This document shows, one piece after another, positions 31,875 to 42,405 of a stretch of DNA of 64,000 bases. How positions within the stretch are numbered: the stretch's first letter is position 1; every line of letters begins with the position of its first letter. Source of the DNA: Chaetoderma sp. LZ-2023a (lineage: Eukaryota; Mollusca; Caudofoveata; Chaetodermatida; Chaetodermatidae); the NCBI GenBank assembly GCA_034401795.1, contig CM067359.1, forward strand, positions 141,663,278-141,727,277, written 5' to 3'. The notes under the pieces were generated by a model that made no database searches, had not been told where the DNA came from, and saw only the letters and a list, made by a program, of their open reading frames with translations. The translations under genes and the position numbers were made by a program.

Positions 31875-32105
31875 GGCCTGTGCTGTAATATTTCCAATGG
31901 TAACCCATAATAGATTGCCTTATATGTTTTAAGGAGACATATGGTAACATGTTTTAAGGAGACATATGGTAACCTAAACCTTAGAAAGCTCATTGATGTC
32001 CATACTAAATCAACAGATTAAGGTAACCCGTTTCAGGTCCCCTAAAATAAATTAAGGCAACTGTATGGAGAACATTTTCAACAGGTTACCATAACAGCAC
32101 AGGCC
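31875..32105. mobile_element. Small MITE with AGGCCTGTGCTGT termini (about 231 bp)
   Basis: Left AGGCCTGTGCTGTAATATTT, right TTACCATAACAGCACAGGCCT inverted. An internal direct repeat GGAGACATATGGTAAC occurs twice. Target duplication not clear (possible CATTG). Non-coding. Confidence 0.6.
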
Positions 32106-32409
32106 TTCATTGTAAGTTACTTTTTAATCGTTTAGAAGAGGGGTCTATTTCTAGTTATGCTCTGCCATTTTATACATTGTATTATGTAATAGTTTTTCCC
32201 ACTTCCTGCTTTTTTGGAATTTTAGTTTGAAACTTTGAAGCATTAATTCCAAAATATTTAAATTTCAAGGTAACTATTGTATAATGTATGGATGTATTTC
32301 AATTGCCCAACATTATGGTAAATGGTACATGTACAAAGGCCCTTCTTTGGCAGAAACCTATTTTATATGTTTGAGTTTGGAACGCAAGTACATGTACATG
32401 TGAGGCAGC
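32106..32409. other. Intron 2 interval, nothing recognised
   Basis: A/T-rich intron sequence with GTACATGTACA words. No ORF or repeat family recognised. Confidence 0.4.
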
Positions 32410-32439
32410 CTACTAATACAGACCCGTATAGATATCACT

Positions 32440-32850
32440 AACACATTTAATAGAGGGATCCATTTCTAGCTATGCCCCACCCATTTCTAGCTAAGCTCAG
32501 CCCATGCTCTGCCCCTATTCGGATCGATCAAACCCTGAATTCCAAGAATCCCAATATCACGGTTACCTTACTGTAACCTGTTGAATATTTTGAAACTTAT
32601 TTGATTGGATGCTGTTGCTGCCTGCAGTACCCTGTGAAATTAGTTTCGAATTATTCAACAGCCTGTTTATAATTAAGGAGTAAAGACATACAATTTGTAC
32701 ACTTGACAGACTATTCAATGGTCATTACTGAGCTAGATATGTCATTCATTACGCATTTTGATTGTGACATCAGTCTACGTGTGACTGATTACGACATCAT
32801 ATACTTGAATGACAGATCAGATTTATCAATTGTCAGTTTCCACCGTTTTC
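32440..32850 (+). repeat. Foldback family 2 copy
   Basis: CCATTTCTAGCTATGCCCCA, CTGTTGAATATTTTGAAACT, GCTGTTGCTGCC with a degenerate right arm, then TGACTGATTACGACATCATA. Directly upstream of exon 3. Confidence 0.7.
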
Positions 32851-32976
32851 GGTATGGATTGACTCGGGGAACTTGTGAACTCCTATTAAAGCTCCTTCAG
32901 ATGAACTGTATTATATCAAATATATATTTGTCTGTCATGTTAGCATAGGAGTTATGCATTGTTATTACACTTACAG

Positions 32977-33058
32977 GGAGTTGGTCAGTACAGCAAGCTT
33001 ATCAAGGCATGCGAGGATGATATAGAGAATACCATGAAGCGAGTCAATGAACTGGCTG
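32977..33058 (+). CDS. PSMC2: PSMC2 coding exon 3
   Basis: Acceptor TTACAG, donor GTGAGT. Encodes GVGQYSKLIKACEDDIEN then TMKRVNELAG: the N-terminal coiled-coil helix that pairs Rpt1 with Rpt2 in the ATPase ring. Ends one base into the Gly codon completed by exon 4. Confidence 0.96.
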
Positions 33059-33237
33059 GTGAGTCATATTATATTCAATCTTGGGTGGATGGATTGCATC
33101 CACATAGTATATATGTATGTGTGCGTGTGCACACTTGTGCGGCAGGTGGACCGGCAGGGGTGGGGAGGGATTGTTGCGCCATCTCATTTCTTAGGATAAT
33201 AAATGTTACCTACTGGTATGTATTAACCGGTATGTAA

Positions 33238-33700
33238 ATCAATGGGCCTCTTCAGTTTTAGCTATGCCCCTCCCATCCCTAGTTAATCTCCAGCCACACC
33301 TCACTCGTGTTGGGATCGATTGATCCCTGAACTTCTTGACTTTCAATTTCAAGGGAGACCTGTTGAATAGCTTAATAGTCTGACACGTTTTACGAATTGT
33401 ATGTCTTTACCATTTAATAAACATTCTGTTGAATATTTTGAAACTAATTTGACTGGGTGCTGTTGCTGCCTAAGCAACAGCGCCCAGTCAAATTAGTTTC
33501 AAAATATTCAACAGAATGTTTATTAAATAGTAAAGACATAGAATTCGTAAAACGTGTCAGACTATTAAGCATTAAAGATAGACTATATCGAGTCATTCAT
33601 GACATCATGAATATGATGTCATCATACACATAACTTAGTTAATTATGACGTCATATTATGTATATGACATTCTATCTCTCTAACTGATGGATTGTGCCTA
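33238..33700 (+). repeat. Foldback family 2, complete copy with perfect hairpin
   Basis: GGGCCTCTTCAGTTTTAGCT at the left; hairpin 33421-33512 with arm CTGTTGAATATTTTGAAACT, AATTTGACTGGGTGCTGTTG and complement; right GTTTATTAAATAGTAAAGAC and ATTATGACGTCATATTATG. Contains the CRE palindrome TGACGTCA at 33646-33653. Immediately follows exon 3. Confidence 0.82.
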
Positions 33701-34394
33701 TGGACTGTAACATACATGTACCTCATTAGAAATTGTTGACTCATTAAAGGAATCCGAGGAACACTGAGTTGCTTGAACATGTACATTGGGAAAGTGTAGC
33801 AATATTTAGTTCTAAGCCCTTATTTGTAAAACTTTACAGTGTATACATGAAAGTAAATAGACCTTTTATAATCAAATATGCTGGCATGCTGTCATTGAAA
33901 CCAATCTGACACTCAATCCAATTCATCCATGCTATCACATCAGTTCAAATTCAGATCATCCATACAGGTACACACATAAGGTGTTAAATATTCTGGAGCT
34001 AATTTGGCTGCAAGGTGTTTCAAGATGCTTTAGCCAGCAACAGCTGCCAGTCTGAACATTAGTTGAACAATAATTATCAGAATATTTCTAATGACAGAAA
34101 TTTTTTATATTTTGTACCGCGTATTTCCATTAGTTTTCCTCAAGATTTGCAAAGTGGGCTGACGCTTGAAAAATACAAACTGTTTCTGGGCAATAATTTG
34201 AGTTAAATTAATTGGATTTGAACCAGATTTGGAATATAAATCAGTATTCGTAACGTGGATTTCTGAAGTTTCCTGTTCAGTGAGTTTGTGACAGCATTTG
34301 GTAAGTTTGTTGGAGTTTAATTTTGTCATTGAAAAATATTAACTTTAACCCTATCAATGACAAATTCCTGAAAAATGACATTCTTTATGACGTA
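33701..34394. other. Intron 3 interval, mostly unassigned
   Basis: A/T-rich. Around 33985-34090 there is a degenerate family 2 hairpin (GGTGTTAAATATTCTGGAGC, AGCCAGCAACAGCTGCC). No ORF of interest. Confidence 0.4.
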
Positions 34395-34401
34395 TAGCAT
34401 A

Positions 34402-34496
34402 TTCTGTTGAATATTGGGAAATTAATATCACTGGAAGCCATTGCTGCCATAGGGAACAATGGCTTCCAGTCATATTAATTTCAAAATATTCAACAG
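34402..34496. repeat. Foldback hairpin, family 2 type
   Basis: CTGTTGAATATTGGGAAATT, AATATCACTGGAAGCCATTG, loop with GCCATAGGG, then the complement ending TTTCAAAATATTCAACAG. Arms about 42 bp, nearly perfect. Confidence 0.9.
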
Positions 34497-34595
34497 CTTT
34501 CCTGTTTGTTTGCTTTGAGATTAAGGTACAGGGAATTTACCAGTGAAAGAGTTAAGTGACCTGTCATTTCCTTACAACCATCAGTAAAATGTAGG

Positions 34596-34597
<2 letters not shown>

Positions 34598-34677
<80 letters not shown>
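34598..34677. repeat. (AT)n microsatellite
   Basis: About 39 AT units in PSMC2 intron 3; the IYIYIY open frame it creates is meaningless. Confidence 0.97.
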
Positions 34678-34678
<1 letters not shown>

Positions 34679-34805
34679 ATCAGTCATAAATGCAGCAAAC
34701 AAGTGTACTGCTCAGACATGCCAGATTCCTTACATCTCATTTCCACAAAAAGTGTTAATGCAGTGGATTGGTATTGCTCACGATGCCGTGTTAACATTTA
34801 TCTGA

Positions 34806-34961
<156 letters not shown>

Positions 34962-35039
34962 TAGGGGCTGATATTAACCTGGATAAGCTACTAGTCAGCC
35001 TGACTAGTTAGCTGTAAATTCATTTATGCTAGTTCTTGT

Positions 35040-35445
35040 ATCAATGGGCCTTTCTAGTTTTAACTATGCCCCGCTCATCTCTAGCTAAGCTCCACCCACA
35101 CTTCGCTGTGTTGGGGTTTGATCGATCCCCGAATGCTCTAACTATCAATTTCCTGAAAACTATACAGGTAAGCTGTTGAATATTTTGTAACTAATTTGAC
35201 TGGGTGCTGTTGCTACCATATGTAGTAACAGCACCCTGTCAAATTAGTTTCAAAATATTCAACAGAATATTTATTAAATAGTAAAGACATACAATTCGTA
35301 CAACAACGCATAGTCCATCTCTCAAATATGCGTTCGTGACATACTTATCTACGTCATTCATTATGATGTCATTCTACACGTCACGTAGTTGATTATGACG
35401 TCATATGATGGGTGGACACGCTGGAAAGGTGAATTATCTATAAGC
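35040..35445 (+). repeat. Foldback family 2, complete copy
   Basis: GGGCCTTTCTAGTTTTAACT, TAAGCTCCACCCACACTTCG, hairpin 35170-35262, GTTTATTAAATAGTAAAG-like segment, and GATTATGACGTCATATGATG with CRE TGACGTCA at 35396-35403. Confidence 0.8.
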
Positions 35446-35479
35446 TCTTTCATAACAAAGTCACTGAAAACAATAGACC

Positions 35480-35850
35480 ATTTCTAGCTACACTCCGCCC
35501 ACTGTTTCCCAGTGTTTGTATTGATTTTAACACTTATGACTGAATTCGCAGAATGTTAATTTCATGGTAACTATGCAGGTAAGTTCACTAAGTTGTTGAA
35601 TATTTTGAAACTAATTTACATATAACTTGGAGCAACAACTCACTAGTAAAATTAGTTTCAAAATATTCACCAAAATGTTTATTAAATTAAGCATTCACCA
35701 AAGACATACAATGTGTACACTTTCATGACAGGCTATTGACGCAATCGTGATACACATCATTTTGATTGTGAGTATGTTATGTCAGCCAACATGTGACATA
35801 TTTGATTATGAGGTAGGATACGTGACTGACAGATAGGATCCCTACATTGT
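35480..35850 (+). repeat. Foldback family 2, diverged copy
   Basis: CCATTTCTAGCTACACTCCG, TTGTTGAATATTTTGAAACT, shortened hairpin (ACTTGGAGCAACAACTC), AGTTTCAAAATATTCACC, GTTTATTAAATTAAGC and TTTGATTATGAGG. Confidence 0.68.
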
Positions 35851-36089
35851 GAACCTGCATTATTCAGTTCCATCTTTTAATGACAGCTGGTGTTATTTTG
35901 AAAACTAATGTTGTCAGGAGCAACGAGTCGGCTTTCGGCAATTTTGCTTTCAAAGTTTTGCCAATTTTCTATCAATTTCATGATATGACCGTGGATTAGT
36001 GTATCTAATGGTTATTTTTTTAGTATCAATGTAGTGTTTAAGATGCTAATCTTTACTACAGCTCTGAAAAAAATAGTCTTATGTTGTAA

Positions 36090-36689
<600 letters not shown>

Positions 36690-36886
36690 TGATAAAAATC
36701 ATGATTTTTTTTATAAAAATCAAAAAAATCGGATTTTTTTGATTTTAATCGATTTTTTTGATTTAAATCAGATTTTTATAACCATGTTTTTTATATTACT
36801 AATTAATGATAAGATATGCAATTTTAAGTCAATTTAATTAATTTATTTCAAATCAGATCAATATAGTTATACATGTATATGATGAT

Positions 36887-38298
36887 TCATTTGTTAAGTA
36901 ACTTGTAAACAAAAACAAGCTTGCCAGCTTTCTCAGTACCAAGACGGTTTCTCACTTTTGAATGCACAAAACCAAAAGTTGAGAATATTCTCTCAACACC
37001 TGCACTAGAGGCAGTAGCACCAAGTATTGCATATATCATGTTTAGCACATGGTCACTGACTCTGTCTGATAGAGATTTCCACCAGGCAAAGGGAGACACA
37101 GATTCCAGAACAGATGAACTAAACAAGTAATCCTTAAATGGATCTGCTCTGGCCCGGTAGTTCATGATTATAGGTATCATGTCTGGGGATGACACAGACA
37201 CATACTCCATCACACTGTCAGTTTCCTTGGTAGACAATCCTTTACCAGCAGTACGCGGATCCAAAATATAGGCGAGATAGTGGGCAGGAGTGAGTGCCTG
37301 CTTACATCGTTCGTGGAACTTCTTCATAATGCTTAATGATACCCCACCTTCTTCAAAGTCTTTTTCCAACTTCTTCCATACACTAACTGCATCACTGAGA
37401 AAACAGCTATCACTCTGTACTATATCCAGGGCAATGGAGATTGGCTTAAGGAGCCTCAAATAGTCCTCTGCTTGTCTCTTTATCCCAATATTTTGCACTT
37501 TACTAGCCACATTTGTGTCTATACTATCCCTATTTTCCTCACACACTTTCAAAATGATGGACCAGTTATCCAGGTAGCACTGAAGGCAGTCAGCTAGCGT
37601 ATTCCAGCGGACATCTTGTGGTAGGACGAGTCGCTTGCCTCCCTCTGCCTTGTACCATGCTGCTGGTAAATGTGTATTGCGAAAGTACTTCACAATCTGT
37701 GTGACGTGTTCCTTAACACCCTTGATCTCTATGTCATGAGCAAGTAGGTTCATGAGGTGGGCTGAACATCCATGGGCAATAATGTCTTTGTGGTCTTTCT
37801 TCAGTTCTTCACGCATCTTACGCATGTTAGCCGCATTGTCAGTTACAATGCTACCTATGTTACATTTAAACTGTTCTTCGCAATGTTTAATAGCACTACT
37901 AGCAACCTGTTTCATGTACTCAGCAGTGTGACTGTGGCCTGACTTATCCACAGTCTCAGTAAGATAGGAATCACCATCCGAAGTGGTTACAGAGACACAA
38001 ACTACAGGTTCATTATGTATATTACTCCAACCATCTAAACACATGGAGACAGTCTTGCCTTCAAGCCTTTCTTTACACTCATCCTGCAGTGACTGCTGAA
38101 CCTTGTCCAGTAAACTACCGGCTACTTCATACCGACTTGGTGGGCAGTAGCCTGGTCTCAGCATCTGGACTAGTTTAATGAACTCTGGATGTGTGACTGC
38201 AGAGAATGGTGTGTTAGTAGCGTACACGTAGCGACCGACTTGCTCATCGATGGCGTCTTTCTCAATTTGGGATGTTCTCAAAACATAGTGGTCTAGAC
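36887..38298 (-). CDS. hAT-5 transposase, main exon
   Basis: About 470 codons without interruption. Cuts and pastes hAT elements in the nucleus through an RNase H-like fold. Visible: first Asp in VSMCLDGWSN, second Asp in GSIVTDNAANMRKM, a CxxH in HGCSAHLMNLLAHDI, FAWWKSLSD, catalytic Glu in SSAGVERIFSTFG and the C-terminal dimerisation segment KVRNRLGTEKAGKLVFVYKL. The ORF extends upstream to 38362, but TTTATTTTGCAG ending at 38299 is a strong minus-strand 3' splice site, so the exon probably begins at 38298. It joins the BED exon in matching phase. Looks coding-competent. Confidence 0.88.
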
Positions 38299-38311
38299 CT
38301 GCAAAATAAAA

Positions 38312-38770
38312 TATTACTGTATCAGCCAGGAAAGGTAGACACATGTGGGATAATGTTGACATTAGTGTGCTAAGGGTTAACTGGCTGACTGCTCTGAGCT
38401 ACTTGAGAATAGTTTCAAGCTGCATTACTCAAAACCTGCTAAATAGTGTGAAAACAATATAACTCAAAGTTGTTGGTGATTTATTCACCAAGAAGTTTCA
38501 GTCAAATTGTTTTCAAAATATTAAAGTAAATTTTTTTAGTTATTAATTTAGCAATATTACTGTTTCAGCCAGGAAAGGTAGACACATGTGGGATAATGTT
38601 GACATTAGTGTGCTAAGGGTTAACTGGCTGACTGCTCTGAGCTACTTGAGAATAGTTTCAAGCTGCATTACTCAAAACCTGCTAAATAGTGTGAAAACAA
38701 TTTGACTGAAAGTTGTTGGTGATTTACTCACCAAGAAGTTTCAGTCAAATTGTTTTCAAAATATTTAGTA
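38312..38770. repeat. Tandem duplication in hAT-5 intron (about 245 bp, two copies)
   Basis: 38313-38527 and 38558-38765 share TCAGCCAGGAAAGGTAGACA, TAAGGGTTAACTGGCTGACT and a hairpin with GAAAGTTGTTGGTGATTTA. Each copy ends in a family 2 type palindrome. A duplicate 3' splice site may result. Confidence 0.88.
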
Positions 38771-39117
38771 GTTTTTAGATGAGTCTCACTATAGTTTTCT
38801 GACATAAATCTTTTTAGGAATTTGGGATTAAAATTACAGTACTATGCAGTGATAAGGTTAATGTGTCCAAATTAAGCCAATTAACTACCTGACTGCTTAA
38901 CTGTTATGTAACACCACAGGTGTTATCACCTCACACAATCAATAAAGGGGTCTGCTCTTGAACAACACTGCTGTCCTATAAAGATCTCACAGTAATAGAC
39001 TAACTAAGGTGGTAACCCTTTGATTGCCTTGTTTATTTAATTTATTTTTAAATAAGGCAGTGTATTTGTTTGCAAAATTATTTAACTGTAGAAAACATAT
39101 AGACTGTAACTGAAGGA

Positions 39118-39372
39118 TTAGCTATTGGTAGGCGTACACAACGGTGATGACTCCCCTGCCTCTGGGGCAGGGCGCTTCCTAGGCGTAGAGACTGTTATTG
39201 CTGGTGTATCTTGTGTATCAGTCTTACATTCACTATGATGCTGCTTCATACGTGCTACTATGCCTTGCATAGATTTGCCACATTCTTTACACTTAGCCTT
39301 ACAACCAGATTTACCAATCTCAACATCCTTATCAAAGTACATCCAAATGTGATCTTGCTTTCTTCCAGGCAT
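39118..39372 (-). CDS. hAT-5 transposase, BED zinc-finger exon
   Basis: 84 codons from ATG at 39372: MPGRKQDHIWMYFDKDVEIG then CKAKCKECGKSMQGIVARMK and QHHSEC: a BED-type finger (aromatic W/YF pair, CxxC, H...C/H) that binds transposon ends or promoters. The frame ends at a stop, but a minus-strand donor GTACGC after SSPLC (plus 39132-39137) has the right phase to splice to 38298. The predicted exon would then be 39138-39372. Confidence 0.8.
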   Translation of the reverse strand: MPGRKQDHIWMYFDKDVEIGKSGCKAKCKECGKSMQGIVARMKQHHSECKTDTQDTPAITVSTPRKRPAPEAGESSPLCTPTNS

Positions 39373-39670
39373 CTTAACTTATTTTGAACAAATGATGAGT
39401 TAAGAAACATTCTATTTGCTTATATGTACTGTGGGATTCAATGTGTTTTCTTAACCTGGCTGCATGTAAACCAGATCTCTCTTACACGAGTGCTGTCTAT
39501 GTTTTTTTATCCATCAATGTCCATCAGTTTACATACATTGTTTATCAAAGTCAGAGAAAGGAGTTAGCCTGAATGTTTTGATAATCTAGCAAAGTCTGGG
39601 CAGTAAATGGGGATAATGGGGTTATAGTATCAGGGACAGAAGCAACACCTATAAAACAACTGTGAGGCAA

Positions 39671-39869
39671 GGTCAAAACAACAGTTTTTAAAGGTTATTG
39701 GGTGTATACAGATGAAATAAAGCAAGTAATACAATATGATGATTTTATTAAAAAAACACTGACTTTTAAAAAAATCGCATCATGATTTTTTTGATTTTTT
39801 TGGACTGATTTTAATCATGATTTAAATCACTGATTTTAATCATTTGATTTAAATCAAACAACCCTGGAG
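39671..39869 (+). repeat. 199-bp duplication, left copy
   Basis: Identical over all 199 bases to 47964-48162. It spans the right end of hAT-5 (including CAACCCTG) plus three flanking bases GAG. Together the two copies bracket the I-type LINE exactly, so they behave as its target site duplication. Confidence 0.93.
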
Positions 39870-39934
39870 ACTAAAATTTGCGTTCGTTGATGATAGACGT
39901 GTTTTAGATTAGTGTAATTTGCGTCCATTATTGC

Positions 39935-40390
39935 GTTTGCGAAAAAATTATAGTGCTTAGTGAGACTAGAGTTTAAGGAACAGTGTTATTTGATAATTCT
40001 TTTCTTTAAGCTATTTTAAACATTTTCCGTTTGAGGCTCGTTCGCGTGCATCAAGCACTAGCTTTTCCGCCAGTAAAATCGTTGTTGTTGTCGGCCATTA
40101 GGGTTGTCCTGCTCGTTTGTGTTTGGCGCCATTTTCGAAAACAAAGCTCTTTATTTTTACGTTTATTTGCTGTGCTCCCCGAGTCGTAACTACAAGGTAT
40201 TGTTATTAAATTATTTTAATAAATTTCGTAACCTTAAAATCTGTTTAAACCTTTTTGATCAATTTTCTTTTGGATGTTCGTCTGCGTGAGTTAGAACACT
40301 AGATTTTCGCCACTCAAACAGCCGCATTTGTCGGCCATTAGTGCTAGTCTTGATCGACTTCGACACCAATTTTCGAAAAAAAAAAAAAAA
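39935..40390 (+). promoter_or_regulatory. Tandem 5' UTR repeats of the I-type LINE
   Basis: Two diverged copies (about 40020-40140 and 40255-40378) share TTCG(C/T)..GCGTG, CACTAG(C/A)TTTTCGCCA-like text, TGTCGGCCATTAG and CCAATTTTCGAAA-like ends. No TATA, in line with internal LINE promoters. An A-rich tract follows (40377-40430). Confidence 0.55.
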
Positions 40391-40675
40391 TATAAATAAA
40401 TAAAAATTAAAATTTTTTTTTTGGAATCGTCCTTTCAGTGCTTAGTTGGAATTTTCGCGAATTTTACCGAAGGGGATGACACTGCACTGATATATTGGTA
40501 ACGGTTACTAGGCATAATCTACCTCCTCTCTACACTTCAGCCTTTCACAGCCTACTCTACTCATCTCCTTAACACATTACTTCTACTGCATTCTATCCTA
40601 TCTCTCATACTGTACCTACTAAATTATCCTACTACACACTACCCTCTAAACAATCCACACCTTTGGGTAAGTAAA

Positions 40676-42403
40676 ATGGAGGAAGCTGACTCCCTCAAGC
40701 AGCCTCCTGAAGTCACAGCCAACGCGGCGCCAAGTGGTGTCAAAAACGACGAAGTGGCCATGGATGAGTTCACCCACGAACAGGTGGCTCAGCAGGTGAT
40801 AATCCTGGAGAATAATCTCCAGAACACACCAGGCCCCAAAAGGAAGAGGATGGTCGGGGTGTTAGAGGAGGGGGAGGAAGTGGGAGGAAGGGAAGGCACC
40901 CCCAGCAAGAGGTCTCGGGACAAGGGGGCCTCCCCAGTGGGAGGGAGAGACCAAACCACCACGCAGAGCGGGGGTTCCCCGGGTGGGGCGACCAGTAGGG
41001 AAGGGAGGGAAGTGGGACAAAAAGGGGGGCAGAGAAATGGTACCCAGGGAAGGAGGGTCAGAGTCAAGGGACTCGCGGGAAACGATTTTGCGGGGTTAAC
41101 CCGCATGATAATATATAGGTTGCTGTATGCCATGGTGGGCATGCTGGCTGGCCTAGACAAGAGAGATGGGGAGGTGTTGGTAACCACCACCAGTGAAGGG
41201 CAGTTTCAGAAGCTGCTCAAAATCACCATGATAGGCAGCCACGTGGTGTCTATCGAAGAGCACACCACAAAAAAGACTGAACAAAAAAAAGCGGTAGGTG
41301 TCATATCGGGAGTCCCAAGGGACTTCACGAATGACGATATAAAGGAGGAATTGAACGCCCATGGGGAACGCAAAGTGGAGTGGGTGGGTCGGATTGGCGG
41401 AACAGCCAGACCGACCTATGCAGTGAAACTGGTTTTCGAGTCAGACGAACTGCCAAGTAAGGTAAAACTGGGATGGATGAGCTTCAAAGTTAAGCCATAC
41501 ATCCCAGAGCCCGTCAGATGCTTTAGATGCCACCTGCTGGGTCACGTGGCAAAGCACTGCAGATCAAAAGCCAGCGCGTGCGTAAACTGTGGAGGAAACC
41601 ACAAACGGGAGGACTGCCAGCAGACCCCCCACTGTAGGAACTGCAAGGGGCTCCACAGTGCTGCATATCGCGGATGTCCGGCTTTGCAAAAAGCCAAGGA
41701 CATCCTCAAGGTCAAATCGACAGATCAGGTCTCATACGGGGAGGCAAAGAAGAAGGTTACCCAGCAAAAAAGCAGGGAAACCGAACAGCCAACTGGAATA
41801 CCAGCACCTGGACCAGCCATACCTCTGGAAAGTACAGCATGGCAGAAAAGGGCTGACTCCGTAAGGAGGAAGCTGGCCACCCCCAGGAGGGACTGCTCAG
41901 TACCGAGACAGCAGGAAAGAGGGGAGGAGGCTCCTACTGAGCCACCTACAATAGATACGGCCACGCCCACCCTCCCGCTTGGGAGTCCGGCCAGAAAAGC
42001 CGGCAAACAGCCCAAAAGGCAAACAAAAACGCCAAAAAAACCCGCCTGCAAAGGGCTCAAAGTTGTAGGCAGGAGCAGGGCCCGAAACCAAAGGGCTGAA
42101 CAAATCGGCACATTGGAGGTACCTCTAGTGGAAAAACAGGCTATCAAACCTGTGAACCCCACTAGCAGTACTGGCAGATGCAGTGACCTGCCGGCCGAGA
42201 CCACCAGAGGGACACCAACGAGCGAGGTAAGTCCCACCCCCATGGTTGGAGAGCATAAAATTGTCTTAAATGTACAAACCTTCAGATTGATCATTGAGAC
42301 GATCATATCATCAGTTTGCACTGACAACGAAGCAGCAAGGAACAAGGTTGATGTGGACGGCCTCGTTGCGAAATTCGTAGAACTTTGCTCCTCTTCGAAC
42401 TAA
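40676..42403 (+). CDS. I-type LINE ORF1 (Gag-like, zinc-knuckle RNA-binding protein)
   Basis: 575 codons. Forms the RNA-binding particle that accompanies LINE RNA. The N-terminal third is acidic/Gly-rich and low complexity (GEEVGGREGTPSKRSRDK). The middle has an RRM-like or esterase-free fold region (RRVRVKGLAGNDFAGLTRM, VGVISGVPRDFTNDDIKEEL). Three CCHC-type knuckles follow at about residues 281-340 (CFRCHLLGHVAKHC, CVNCGGNHKREDC, CRNCKGLHSAAYRGC), then a basic Pro-rich tail. The start follows a TAAAATGG context at 40676. The stop TAA lies two bases before the ORF2 ATG, suggesting termination-reinitiation. Confidence 0.92.
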   Translation: MEEADSLKQPPEVTANAAPSGVKNDEVAMDEFTHEQVAQQVIILENNLQNTPGPKRKRMVGVLEEGEEVGGREGTPSKRSRDKGASPVGGRDQTTTQSGGSPGGATSREGREVGQKGGQRNGTQGRRVRVKGLAGNDFAGLTRMIIYRLLYAMVGMLAGLDKRDGEVLVTTTSEGQFQKLLKITMIGSHVVSIEEHTTKKTEQKKAVGVISGVPRDFTNDDIKEELNAHGERKVEWVGRIGGTARPTYAVKLVFESDELPSKVKLGWMSFKVKPYIPEPVRCFRCHLLGHVAKHCRSKASACVNCGGNHKREDCQQTPHCRNCKGLHSAAYRGCPALQKAKDILKVKSTDQVSYGEAKKKVTQQKSRETEQPTGIPAPGPAIPLESTAWQKRADSVRRKLATPRRDCSVPRQQERGEEAPTEPPTIDTATPTLPLGSPARKAGKQPKRQTKTPKKPACKGLKVVGRSRARNQRAEQIGTLEVPLVEKQAIKPVNPTSSTGRCSDLPAETTRGTPTSEVSPTPMVGEHKIVLNVQTFRLIIETIISSVCTDNEAARNKVDVDGLVAKFVELCSSSN

Positions 42404-42405
42404 TC

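Noticed and set aside
34490..34702. IYIYIY open frame
   Set aside because: Translation of an (AT)n microsatellite.
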